DNA of 64,000 bases from Panaeolus papilionaceus (taxonomy: Eukaryota > Basidiomycota > Agaricomycetes > Agaricales), in contig JADNRZ010000011.1 in the NCBI GenBank assembly GCA_015501605.1, forward strand, positions 248,001 through 312,000. The letters run 5' to 3'. The translations under genes and the position numbers were made by a program. Below are positions 36,849 through 48,025 of the stretch, piece by piece (within the stretch, counting starts at the first letter, position 1; every line of letters begins with the position of its first letter). Below the pieces are notes generated by a model. It was not told the DNA's origin and did not search any database. It was given only the letters and a program-made list of their open reading frames with translations.

Positions 36849-38350
36849 AGCTTGATCTCGTCCTTTTTGGCAATGTCAGGGACCCATTGTGTGGAAATGA
36901 TGCTATTGATGGGACCTTCCAAAAAGCGTATATGGGGCCCACTATACAGCCACTTCCACACATGTTGCATACATGGCACTCACATCTTACTTGAACCCGG
37001 TTTCATTCAGCGGCCGTGTCAAACTCTATTCTAAAGTACAACAACAGAAGACACAAAACCCTATCATATGGCCCGCACCTCTATCGCCCCTAACTCATTG
37101 CTGTATTGGCTGCACCTGCATGTGATTCCTATCTAAGCTGCACCCGCTACATATCCCCTGCGCCTGCGCCTGCTCCATATCCCTGGATACCATCCACTTT
37201 GTAGTATCTGCTCCGTCTACAACCATGACTTACTAATCCCAACCCCCTACCTCTGTTTCCTGTTCCATTCATCTGCACCTGCATACCATCCTATGCCCCC
37301 ATCCCCCTTGCACCTGCCCCTACCTGCCCCATCCCCTGCACCCACTGTTGCACCCAACCCCTACCCCTACCAATCCCCCGCCCCCTACCCCATCCCCTAC
37401 GCCCACCCCCTACCCACTCCCCCTACCCCCTACCCATCGCCCTACCCCATCCCCTGCATCCACCCCCCACCCATACCCCCCCCCTACCCCCTGCACCCGC
37501 CCTCTTACCTACCCATACTAATGCCCTTACTTACTGCTATTAATCCTATACAATACCTACTAATGTCATCTATTTAATCCATTAGATATCTATGGATTCC
37601 ACCAGCTCAACTCAGTTCTTACACTGTACGTGTTCTATATGTCAACTCAGTTCTTATACCATAGCTTACCTATGTGCTGGAGTGCAAGTAGGTTCTCAGT
37701 GATCTCGGTGATGAGCTCCGAAGCTGCATCCCTCCCAATTTCGCATTTTCGGTATTTTACTTGTCCTCCTTCATTCCCCGACTGCACGGTACCTTCCCTA
37801 TTCGTTTATTTTGTTTATTTTTCATCCTATTTTCGATACCTTGAAACGCTTCGGCACTAGTTTTTCTTAAATCCTTTCACTTTCTTTTGTTTTCATTCGT
37901 GTTTCCTTTTTAGTTTACCTTCGTAGTAGCACCACCACAGCTCATGTATTTTATCTACTGTACCATTTCCACCACCAGAATAGACAAGTTTTCACCTCAG
38001 TTTCGCCCCAGTTCGTTGCCATCGTCCCTCGTCGTCTTCGTATTTCGTATTTCGTCTCGTTTTCGTTTGTATTTCGTCGTTCCGCGTGCATTCGGCACCA
38101 CCCTTCCTCTCGTTACACACCTTTCCCTTAGCACTCGCAGACCCCACGACCTTGCAACGTCGTGCTTACTCACTCATTGTCACATCACCCTCATCCTCAC
38201 ATCCTCACATATTATATTATATTTTATATCATTTTTATCTAGACTTACCGTAACGCGCACATCATCGGTGTTCAGGCCTCTGCATTTGACCAAAGCATTC
38301 ATAACGGAAGGGCTGTAGCTTTAGAGCGTCTCAGAGTACGATAGTTTCCA
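36849..38350. other. C-rich low-complexity tract and spacer
   Basis: 37290-37520 is a CCCCTACC/CCCATCCCC-rich tract, not the telomeric CCCTAA repeat. The rest has no recognisable gene. Confidence 0.5.
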
Positions 38351-38688
38351 TGATGAAACAGCATGGCGTGCACAGAGTGCCCTATATGACTGCTCACCTG
38401 GAAAGGATGGCAGTTGGAGAGGCTTGTAGAGCGATAGATAGCTGGTTAAGCTAATAATATTACAGGTAGAAATAGTGTCCTTATATACATGTACAGAAGT
38501 CTAATAATAGTACAATTGGTAAGTACCTGGTGTAGAACCAGGGTAGTTATCCAGAGTAATACTGAGTAAACCAGAGTATACCCGGAGTATGCTAATAGGC
38601 TAAATATAACTAATTACCTATGTCCACGGAGTATTCTAATCTAGATAAGATAAGAAACATCTGATAAGATAAGATAAACTTATCAACA
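38351..38688 (-). repeat. 3' LTR of element 1
   Basis: 338 bp. In element orientation it starts TGTTGATAAGTTTATC and is preceded by the purine tract AAGGGGGAG (38689-38697). Confidence 0.85.
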
Positions 38689-38729
38689 CTCCCCCTTGCT
38701 GAGTACAGTGGCTTTAGCGTGCTCAGCGC

Positions 38730-41700
38730 TTAAGATTTCTGTGGATAGAAGACTAATCCAAGTGTCCCCAAGAACTTGGAGAACTTGACACGATCAAGAG
38801 CCTTTGTGAACATGTCTGCAGGATTCTCAGCACCATCGATGAACAAAGCATCGATCTTTTTATCTTCAATGCACTGATGAATGTAGTGGTATTGAATGTC
38901 AGTGTGCTTGGTGCGTCGCTCCTGTACAGGATTAGAGGCAATAAAAATCGAGCCTTGGTTGTCTCCACAGACAGGGGTTTTCCGTTCGGTATAACCGATT
39001 TCGGAAAGGAGTGATTGCAGCCACACAACCTGGCAGGCGCAATCTGACAAGGCCATATACTCTGCTTCAGTTGAAGAGAGAGCAACTGTTTTCTGGGCTT
39101 GAGAAACCCAACAGATAATACAGCTTGCCAATTTCATAAAGTATCCAGTCTGAGAACAGCACTTGATGGTATCAGCAGCCCAGTCAGAATCAGTGTATGC
39201 AATGAGTCCAATCTTTGGATCTCCCTTGTATACCAGAGCATAGTTGGATGTGCCAACTAAATAGCAGCAGATACTCTTGGCATGACGAAGGTGATCCTCA
39301 GAAGGATTAGCAGAAAACTGTGACAGCTTGATGACAGCATAGGCGATATCTGGTTGTGTGCCAATCATAAGGTACAATAGTGATCTGATCACTGTCTGGA
39401 ATTCTCGACGAAGTTTGAGAGTGGAGGTACCTGGATTAGGTACAGGCTGGTAGCCCTTGGGAAGAGGAATCTTGGTAGGATTGGTGTTAAGCATGCCAAA
39501 GCGCTGCAACACTTTTTCAAGGTACATTGCTTGGTCAAGCATGATGTTGCCATGCATATGCCTAATACGCATACCTAAGAATTCCTTAGCTTCACCAAGA
39601 TCTTGACACTCCCAGACCTTCATGAATTCAGTCTTTTTCTTCAGCACAAGTGCCAAATTAGGACCGATGAAGAGTCCATCATCAACATAGATAATGGTGA
39701 TGACAATGTCACCATTTTTTGCTTTGTGTACAAAGACACCAGCATCGGAAAGAGCTCGCTTGAAACCCAGCCCAGTCATAGACTTGTTGAGCTGTTTCCA
39801 CCACGAGTGTGAAGCTTGCTTCAGTCCATATAAGGCTCGTTGGAGACGATAGACCATGTGCTCTTGGCCAGGGAGTTTAAATCCCTCTGGCTGTTCCATA
39901 TAAATCTCTTCATCAAGTTCGCCATAAAGGAAGGCGTTCTTAACATCAAGACCTTGGATATGCCATTTCTCCAAAGCTATGAGGGCCATGATGAGTCTTA
40001 GTGTTTCATAACGAACCACTGGTGAGAAGATCTCATCATAGTCAATCCCTTCAAGCTGGGAGAAGCCTTTAGCAACAAGGCGAGCCTTCTTGCAACCATC
40101 AGATTTGATAGCAAAGACCCAACGGTTTTTGATTGCCCTGTGGTTGCAAGGCAAGTTGCAGAGCTCAAGAACTCTGTGTTGACAAACAGCCTCTAGTTCT
40201 TCACGACATGCATCTATCCACTCCTTCTTCAGTTTGGGATTCATCCTGAAGATATCACGGAAATGTGTTGGAAGATCATCATTCAAAGGTATCACTTTGT
40301 GCAGCAGATATCGAATGAGTTGTAGTCTGCCTTCCCAGGCTAGTTCTGCCACCATCCAAGTGAGTTTAGCAATATTGGCGTCATCTGAGTCATCAGATTC
40401 CGCTTTCAGATCAGCTTCAACTTCAGCTTCATCCTCTGAACCTTCAGGGGATGGCTCGGATGCTTGTTCCTTTTGTTTGACAATAGGGGCAGGCGGCAAG
40501 GTCTGCATCTCGCTTGGAGTAACAGGAGTGGTAGGACTCGGTCAGGAAACAGGATCTGACCTAGCTGGTGCAGTTGGTCGCTGGGAGCTACCCATTGACA
40601 AACCCACTTGCTTCTCCCACTCACGTGTATTGCTTATGCCTTTTTCTATATCCATGGGGTGTCAGCTTTCACCATACACATTCCCCTTGCATCTAGGAAC
40701 TTTAACTTCCCTATGTGGGCGCATACTAGTGCCTTCACCATTATCTGCTCCCTGAGTTTCCTGGACAGGAGACCCTGGTATAGGCATAGGATTTTCAGCC
40801 ACTGGAGTTGGTGGCGATGTCCTTGGTGGGGCAGGAGCAGGAGCAACCCTGTGTTCTGCCTCCCACTTAAGCCTATCTTCACAGTTCTTCTCTACCAGAT
40901 CTGAATTCTCCTTTATTTTATCAACTACCTCTGACACTCTTTTCATTATGTCATCCCAAGGTGTTCCTTCTGGAAAAATTCCTGGAGGAGGTGGGAGTCC
41001 TTCCTTATATGCTTTCAGAAAAGAGTTGACTAATTCTTGTTGTTTAGCCAACTTTTGCATCATCTCCTGTTCTTCCTGTAGTGTACAACCAGGAAAAACA
41101 GGAGGAGCATCTGAAGAAGGAGGAGGAGGATTGATAGGAGGAGGATCAGAACATGGAGAAGTAGGAGCAGTGGTGTCCCGTGATTGGGAAGTGGGACCAG
41201 TGTCACTGCACTTAGACCCAGACGCAACTGGTTGGTTGCCTAAAGTACCTGGCCGTGGTACATTAGGCGCTGGAGGCTTTGGAGCAGCAGGTGCTGGACC
41301 ACTTGGACCTTTGGGCTTCGAGCCTTTAGGTGCTTTAGGGGCAGGTGGAGCAGGTGGAGGCTTGGGACGACTCTGGGGTTTCGTTTGTGGTGGAACCTCA
41401 AAATCATTCCAGCCATCATCACCTTCTTCCGTTGGAGTGAATGGATGATTATCATCCGAAGGATCCTCACTTGGAGGAGGTCGCGGATTGCCATGGTGAT
41501 TGACATCTGGACATTTGGGAAAGTACCCTTCATCAAACTGAGCAGTGGTCCCAATAAAGATAGTGTTGTTGTGAAGACACATGAAGCGCCAGCCTTTAAA
41601 CCCTTCAGCAAAGCCAAGATGTAACATCATCTCTGATTTTGGGGATAGAGAATTGACGCACTTTGCTTCAGGTAAATAGACATAGGCACCACAGCCAAAC

Positions 41701-43111
41701 ACTCTGAGGTTGGAAACCACAGGCTTCTGCTTGTGAATAAGCTCGAATGGAGTTTTCCATTTGAGGTGAGCTATAGGGGGTACGATTATACACATAAAGT
41801 GCATGTTCAACAGCAAATTCCCACCAGGACTGAGGAAGGCAAGCGTCAAGACGCATTGCCTGAGCTTTATCCATCAAAGTCTGGTTAAACCACTCAGCAT
41901 GCCCATTCTGTTGAGGAGTATGAGGTGCACTCTGAGTAATCTTAATGCCCTTTGAACGAAGGTCTTTAAAGAATTCCTTTGATTTGAACTCTCCCCCTCC
42001 ATCAGAATGCCATTCTTTGATTACTGAGACACTGAATTGAGTTTTTAGCATCGCCAGAAAGTCACCAAAGGCGTCATAGACGTCAGATTTCTCTTTGAGC
42101 AAAGAAATGCAGGCATGGGAGGAAAAGTCATCAAAGAAACTGACATAGTACTTGTACCCATGGTAGGAGTTCACTGGATAAGACTTTACATCCAAGTGTA
42201 TCCTTTCAAAGGGTGCAGAGGCATGAGTCAAAGATGGGGGAAAGGATCGAGAAGGCATCTTCCCTTCAGCACATCCCCGGCATACAGGATTCTCTTTGGG
42301 TATAGCAAGTTTAGGAGGGAACTTGGCAGTTGAATCTCCCATGTGTCGCAAAGCTTCCTTAGACGGATGTCCAAAGCGCTTATGCCAAAGATCATACTCT
42401 GTGATAGAGTTGGCAGACTGTCTTTCAATAGTCAAGGTTAACCAGTAAACAGGTTCACCTTGAACATGCGGTTGGCATTGAAATGCTAACTGCTTGCCCC
42501 TATAGAAGGACATATCTCCTAAACGTCCTTCCATAGTCAATCCCTTTGCGAAGAATTGGCCCATCGATAGCAAACACTGATTGAGGGACTTAAAGTACAA
42601 GACAGGGGAGGGATATGTGCTTTTCAGTGACAGTACCATTCCCTGAGTTGACTTGAACAATGAGATTGACAGTACCCCGTGCAGTGACCATCTCAATTCC
42701 ACTGGCAGTCGAAACAGTTCCAAAGAACCCAGTTTCATACTCAGAAAAGTCCTTAAGGTTTCCGGTAAAGTGCTGTGAAGCAACAGAATCCATCAACCAG
42801 TCAACAGTTCCGTTGTCTCTATGTTTGCCCTTACATCGTGCACAATTGAGAGAATGTTCATCAATATATTTCTGTGTACCAGCCACAGATCCTAACGATG
42901 TACAAGCAAAGTGATGTAAATATCTACTTGTACAACTACCCCACATGTCTAAAAGGAAGAGCTGCGAACAGTAGTTAGCATTGTTAGGGTGCAAAGATGA
43001 AGAGACTTGCCTTTCATAACCCCTCTTGCCATTGTCAACATAGAACTCCTCATCAGAGGAATCCTCAGGACAAACAAAGTCCTCGTCGTCCAAGACAGGT
43101 TGAGGGAACAA
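38730..43111 (-). pseudogene. pol of element 1 (protease, integrase, RT, RNase H), broken
   Basis: Blocks in order: protease-like WLMDSVASQHF (about 42790), with Val where the canonical DSGA has Gly. Next a GAG-pre-integrase zinc site (YDLWHKRFGHPSKEALRHM, then CRGCAEGK), and the integrase core with HLDVKSYP and SDGGGEF. RVT_2 reverse transcriptase has LVAKGFSQLEG, DVKNAFLYGEL and YVDD, and RNase H has TDSDWA and SSTEAEY. The longest frame, 38730-40508 (592 aa), holds RT plus RNase H intact. Lesions are a TAG directly after gag, a frameshift near 42590, a +1 frameshift near 41840 and two in-frame TGA codons between integrase and RT. From 42422 to 38683 the sequence equals the reverse complement of element 2. 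Confidence 0.85.
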
Positions 43112-44209
43112 CTACTCAGATTCCATGTTGATGGAGAGCTTGGGCTCCCTGCAGTTGGCGATGATGTCAAGGTTCTTGAGAGTCTGAACTGTCTTGGGGA
43201 CTTCAAGACGCTCAGCAAGAGACCTGGCATTGTTGACTTCAACATAAGCAGAGGGACCGGCCTCCATGCGCATAGGCGCAGAGCCATGGACACGGTTGAA
43301 GACTGTGGACAAGGGATTGGCAAGACGCTCAAGGAGCGTAGGAGAGGGTTGAGAGGAGGAAGAGGTGTGTTGGGCAGGTTCGAAAGCAGCGGAGAGGACA
43401 AAGTGAGAGTGGTTATGACCAGAATGGCCACCACAACCACCACCGCGATTAAACTTGCGACCACCTCGACCACCACGATTGCCTCTCTTTCCAGCGTTGT
43501 TAGAGGGCTCCTGAGCAGGTCCTTTTCCTTTGAAGGGAGGGTCCTGCTTCTTGCAGCGAACCGCAGAGATCTTGTTGGCCATTCCAGGACCATTGAGTTG
43601 TTTGCGCTCATACTCAGCAATGATCTTGTTGCGGATGTTAGTCCACTTGAGATCCTCAGCCCTGGTAACAGTGAGCTCGGTTGCAGCAATGTGTTCCCAA
43701 CGGTTAGGAAGACCACCAAGCACAATCATGGCAGAATAGAACTTGTCGAGGCCATGACCATTGGTGTGGAGCTTCTGGAATAATTGTCCCAGCTCGTGAA
43801 GCTGGGGACCAGGGTGACTAAGGCCAGAGAGACGGAAGTTGAAGACACGACGGATGTCAGCGAACATAGTAGAGGTGCCAATTTTGCCACAGGTAGCGGC
43901 GAGCTCAGCCCAGAGGGTGGCAGAAGTAGTGCCAGGAACAGCAGTGACAGCAGGTGTAGAGGAGGCTGGGATAGGCTCCTTAATGAGGTGGAGGAAGGAA
44001 TTGGAGAGACAAAGCGCTATGGAACCTAGTGCCTTGTCATCCTTCTCAAGCCAAGCAGCTTCCTCATCTGCATCAGTAGGCCTAGTGATGTTGCCATTGA
44101 CGATCTGCCAGAGTCCTTGGGAGCGGAGCCAGTTCTTCATGGCGAGACTCCACTTGAGCCAGTTGGAACCATCGAGTTTGGGGACAAGAGCAGTGATTTG
44201 GGAAGACAT
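43112..44209 (-). CDS. gag of element 1
   Basis: Copia-type gag (UBN2-like) beginning MSSQITALVPKLDGSNWLKW, with a LWAELAATCGK block and an RGG/Gly-His tail (GNRGGRGGRKFNRGGG) rather than a CCHC zinc knuckle within this frame. The start at 44209 is the Met shared with element 2. It ends at TAG (43112-43114), immediately before pol; element 2 reads a sense codon there, so in this copy gag and pol are separated. Confidence 0.8.
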   Translation of the reverse strand: MSSQITALVPKLDGSNWLKWSLAMKNWLRSQGLWQIVNGNITRPTDADEEAAWLEKDDKALGSIALCLSNSFLHLIKEPIPASSTPAVTAVPGTTSATLWAELAATCGKIGTSTMFADIRRVFNFRLSGLSHPGPQLHELGQLFQKLHTNGHGLDKFYSAMIVLGGLPNRWEHIAATELTVTRAEDLKWTNIRNKIIAEYERKQLNGPGMANKISAVRCKKQDPPFKGKGPAQEPSNNAGKRGNRGGRGGRKFNRGGGCGGHSGHNHSHFVLSAAFEPAQHTSSSSQPSPTLLERLANPLSTVFNRVHGSAPMRMEAGPSAYVEVNNARSLAERLEVPKTVQTLKNLDIIANCREPKLSINMESE

Positions 44210-44441
44210 AATTCTGGAAAGCAAATTGTCAGTAAAATGAACGATAATGAGGTAAAAAGAAAGCAGCAATGACAGTGCTATACTTCCTCAGGCTTAGGCC
44301 AGAAGGATGTCCTCCATGTGCGCTTAGAGCAGCAACCTTGAGTACAACATCTGCCACAGTGACAAGACATCCTCATGCAGCAAGCAAGCTCAGCAGGCAA
44401 TGAGTATCCTAGGTCAATAGCCATGCATAGAGCAGGCCATC

Positions 44442-44454
44442 GGGGCCCATAACC
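44442..44454 (-). other. Primer-binding site of element 1
   Basis: GGTTATGGGCCCC follows the 5' LTR directly. GGTTATGGGCCC is the complement of the initiator-tRNA-Met anticodon stem-loop GGGCCCAUAACC. Confidence 0.7.
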
Positions 44455-44792
44455 TGATGAAACAGCATGGCATGCACAGAGTGCCCTATATGACTGCTCA
44501 CCTGGAAAGGGTGGTAGTTGGAGAGGCTTGTAGAGCGATAGATAGCTGGTAAAGCTGATGATATTACAGGTAGAAATAGTGTCCTTATATACATGTACAG
44601 AAGTCTAATAATAGTACAATTGGTAAGTACCTGGTGTAGAACCAGGGTAGTTATCCAGAGTAATACTGAGTAAACCAGAGTATACCCGGAGTATGCTAAT
44701 AAGCTAAATATAACTAATTACCTATGTCCACGGAGTATTCTAATCTAGATAAGATAAGAAATGTCTGATAAGATAAGATAAACTTATCAACA
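44455..44792 (-). repeat. 5' LTR of element 1
   Basis: 338 bp with a TATATAAG promoter motif. Same length as the other LTR with 9 substitutions and no indel seen. Confidence 0.85.
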
Positions 44793-47371
44793 CCGGAATC
44801 CGGATCTTTTATTTCCTGGTGCAGATCATTTGTCCCGCCTATATTTGTTTCCGATCCAGTGACCTCACGCTCAGCATGTATTTGATAGATCCACGAGCCT
44901 GCATCAATCAAGCCTGGGAAGCATGCTCTCCATTCTGGTGCATTAGCCGCCAGATGTAGCAAGAGGTTATCCTGCAGGTCGATCACATATTAATTCTGAG
45001 AACATTCTCATTCTTCTCCATGGGAATTGTCAATTAGGGAATCAAATGTAGAAGGAACATTTTCAGTGAGTGAGTTTCCGTGGGGAGGCAAATAACTGTG
45101 ACTCCAATATAAGTTATTGTAGGTTTGGACTGCGGGGCATCCAGTTTTGAGCAGGTTGAGCTTCCCGCAGGTCAACCACATATTAATTCTGAGAGCATTT
45201 TCATTCTGCTCCGCAGGAACTGTCAATTAAGGACCAGGTCTTTTCTGCAGCATCCCACTGACATCAGCCTGCAGAGATTTTGCAACTTCATCTTCATTTA
45301 TCGCAATGAAAAGACCCGCAGGCCCAACAACATCCAGAGCTAACAAGTCAGACATCATTGTCCGGTTGGTGTCCGCGGGTTACACAAGTCCATCCTCCTG
45401 ATGTATACATCATCCGTGGATAGTACACTTTTAATCATTCTGATACAATCACTAACAATCCGCGGAATAACAAGCCATTATCTTAGAACCACCTGCTCAC
45501 TTCAACCTCTGGACACTCTCATCGTAAGAGGACATGTATTTTTGCATCGACTTGTTCTGCAGATGCAACTCTGCGTCTCTTGTGTTCTACCATCATATTA
45601 AATCCTGCAGGAGTGCCCAATGTTCATCTTGATCATTGACCCGCAGACGTTATCATACCATATATCCCCTCATCCATTTTCGTTTGAACCTGAGGGTTCT
45701 TTATTCACAACCCGGAATTTTATCGACACCACCCATCCTGCAGTTGAACAACCTTGTAGTCATTCACCATGACCTGCCTGCCAGATACACCCTTGACATT
45801 TACTCATTTCAATATATCACCCTCAACCCCCTCCCCCCCATGTTTAGAATGCTGCTATTCCATTTCATACACATTTGTAATCTATCCATAAATGCTCTCC
45901 CTGGGTATCTGTCCTGGTATCAGCAATATTACCACCTACCCAGCCTGTTGACCTGTCAATATCCCACCATATATATGCACCCCCTACGTGCTTCACCTAC
46001 TCAATTTACACCAACCCACTCCCTGCCCCCCCCCTCCTCCCCCCCAGAATTACAATATTGATCTGGTCACACCAATCATCCTACCCTGGCCCTCTATGTT
46101 CACCCACCATTATACCTATACCGCCTATGATCCCTGCTCAACCCACCAACATCATCCTACCCACCCCCCGCTCGCCATTGCCACCCCGGAATTCCATCCA
46201 TGCCCCACCTGCTGAATACTGAATAAATACATTCATTACACTAGATCTAATGATTAAACTATTAATGCTATACATTTGAAATGAAGGAAATCCATGGCGG
46301 TCCATGGACCACACTCAGTCAATACACTGTACTGAGTCCATAGCACCACTCAGTCAATGCATTGCAACTTCCCTACCTGTATGAGAAGAGGCAACAGGAT
46401 AAGACAGTGGTGCGAGCAGACGCACAAAGCTCTAAGCTTGAACACAAGCTCACTGTCTTCATCAATCAAATGGACAGAAAGTGTATGTATTCTTTTTACT
46501 TCCTGTGCTTTACAGTGACTAATTTGCACTAGACCCCTCTCATGGCAACATTGAAACCACATAACCATGTCCTTCCTACTACACTCCCTACACGCCTGTC
46601 TAGTGTCATTGGGATTCTTTGGCTTGGTGGATCTGTCATGGTGCGCTCCTGGTATCAGCTCTCAGTGTTTCTGTTGCTTCACTATGTTGTCTTGTGTCTT
46701 CATGCTTTCCTTCTGTCAATCTGGGCTCACTCCTCTCAGCTGTTCTCTGTTTATAACTGGGTGTATTCTTGTATATCATGTATTACTGTATGAATAATAT
46801 TATTTATTATTTATTTATTTTTTCATGAATATCAGAACACAAGCAGGTGTCCCATGGCACCTGAGCCGAGGCAAATTTGGCAAATGAATATTTTATGAAA
46901 TGAAATGATAGAAAGCAACTTGTAACTCTAGCTAATGGGTTATCTACCTTCCAAGGTCTTCTCAGGCCAATTAATACTGTCAATCGGACTACTACTTGAG
47001 ACCTGGGCAAAGCTGAATCAACCTTGAAAGGCCATTTCATGGCCTTTCTTTATTTTCTAGTCCCACGACTGGCTGATCAAGGCTGATCAGCCTTTAAAGG
47101 GCCTTAGCACCTTTTGATGCATCACAAGACCATTGCGAGCCCTTTTCACGCTCGCAGCATTTCGCTGATGAAGGGACGTGAAACGGAGGGGAAGGACGAG
47201 AGAGGAGGGAGAGGGAGGTGTATTCAAATACTATTTCAATCAGGTACACATGAAGGGTCAATCAATCAGTGCGCACAGGAACACAGACATGAGCCCCATG
47301 TTCAAATACTAATTCATTCGAATGAAGAAGAGGGCAGAGAGGTGAATAGAGGGAATGCAAGTAGGTGATCG
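44793..47371. other. Spacer between the two copia elements
   Basis: Short frames, a C-rich stretch near 46020-46050, and A/T-rich TTTATTATTT repeats near 46800-46825. No recognisable gene. It ends in the left copy of the element 2 target site. Confidence 0.5.
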
Positions 47372-47729
47372 TGTTGAGATTTAGATCTCATCTTGGATAT
47401 CTCATCTTAGATAGATCTACAATCTTCATCTACAATCTTAAATACATCTTAGATACATTCCTAGATTCATACTGCATGTACTCTGGAACTCTCAGTCAAC
47501 ATGAGTCATTGAATGACTCACTTTCCTTCATTACTCCAGATACCCCAATAGGCACTTACATAGACTACTATATTTAGCTACCATTTCATGTATATAAGCA
47601 CCTTACTTTCTCTCTATCTCAATAACAGCTTTACCAGCTATTCTATCGCTCTCCTAGCCTCTTTACAATCTTCCTAACCAGGTGAGGCAGTTAGTTAGGG
47701 CACTCTGTGCACGCTATGCTGTTTCTACA
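47372..47729 (+). repeat. 5' LTR of element 2
   Basis: 358 bp, TGTTGAGATTTAGATC to GTTTCTACA, with a TATATAAG motif near 47592 as the likely promoter. Confidence 0.9.
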
Positions 47730-47741
47730 GGTTATGGGCCC
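47730..47741 (+). other. Primer-binding site of element 2
   Basis: GGTTATGGGCCC directly after the LTR, as in element 1. Complementary to the anticodon stem-loop of initiator tRNA-Met, which implies priming by a cleaved half-tRNA as described for Drosophila copia. Confidence 0.7.
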
Positions 47742-48025
47742 TGATGGCCTGCTCTATGCATGGCTGTCAACCTAGGATACACATTGCCTGCTGAGCTTGC
47801 TTGCTGCATGAGAATGTCTTGCCACTATGGCAGACATTGTACTCAGGGATGCTGCATTTTTGCGCACCCAGGTTGCTGCTTTAAGCGCACCTATGTTGCT
47901 GCAATTTTTGCACAACAAGGAGGACATCCTTCTGGCCTAAGCCTGAGAAATAATAGCACTGTTCATTGTTGCTTTTCTCTCATCATTATTGTTCATTTTA
48001 CTGATGATTTTGCCTAACCAGAATT

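Larger units (their letters stand above)
38351..44792 (-). mobile_element. Ty1/copia LTR retrotransposon, element 1
   Basis: Minus-strand element with 338-bp LTRs at 44455-44792 (5') and 38351-38688 (3'). Both begin TGTTGA and end CA-type (TCATCA) in element orientation. The LTRs differ at 9 positions by my count, 8 of them transitions. Gag, protease, integrase, reverse transcriptase and RNase H follow in copia order. No target duplication is visible: left flank TTCCA, right flank CCGGA. It is older than element 2 and possibly a product of recombination between copies. Confidence 0.9.

Noticed and set aside
37293..37577. Pro-rich frame and CCCCTACC runs that could suggest a telomere
   Set aside because: The runs are irregular and do not match the TTAGGG/CCCTAA repeat. 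Treated as low complexity.
40948..41448. 166-aa Gly-rich frame opposite element 1 pol (and its twin at 50230-50730)
   Set aside because: Antisense shadow of the Pro-rich linker between integrase and reverse transcriptase.
43007..43783. 258-aa plus-strand frame opposite element 1 gag
   Set aside because: Antisense to gag, with an equally long shadow in element 2 on the other strand. No independent support.
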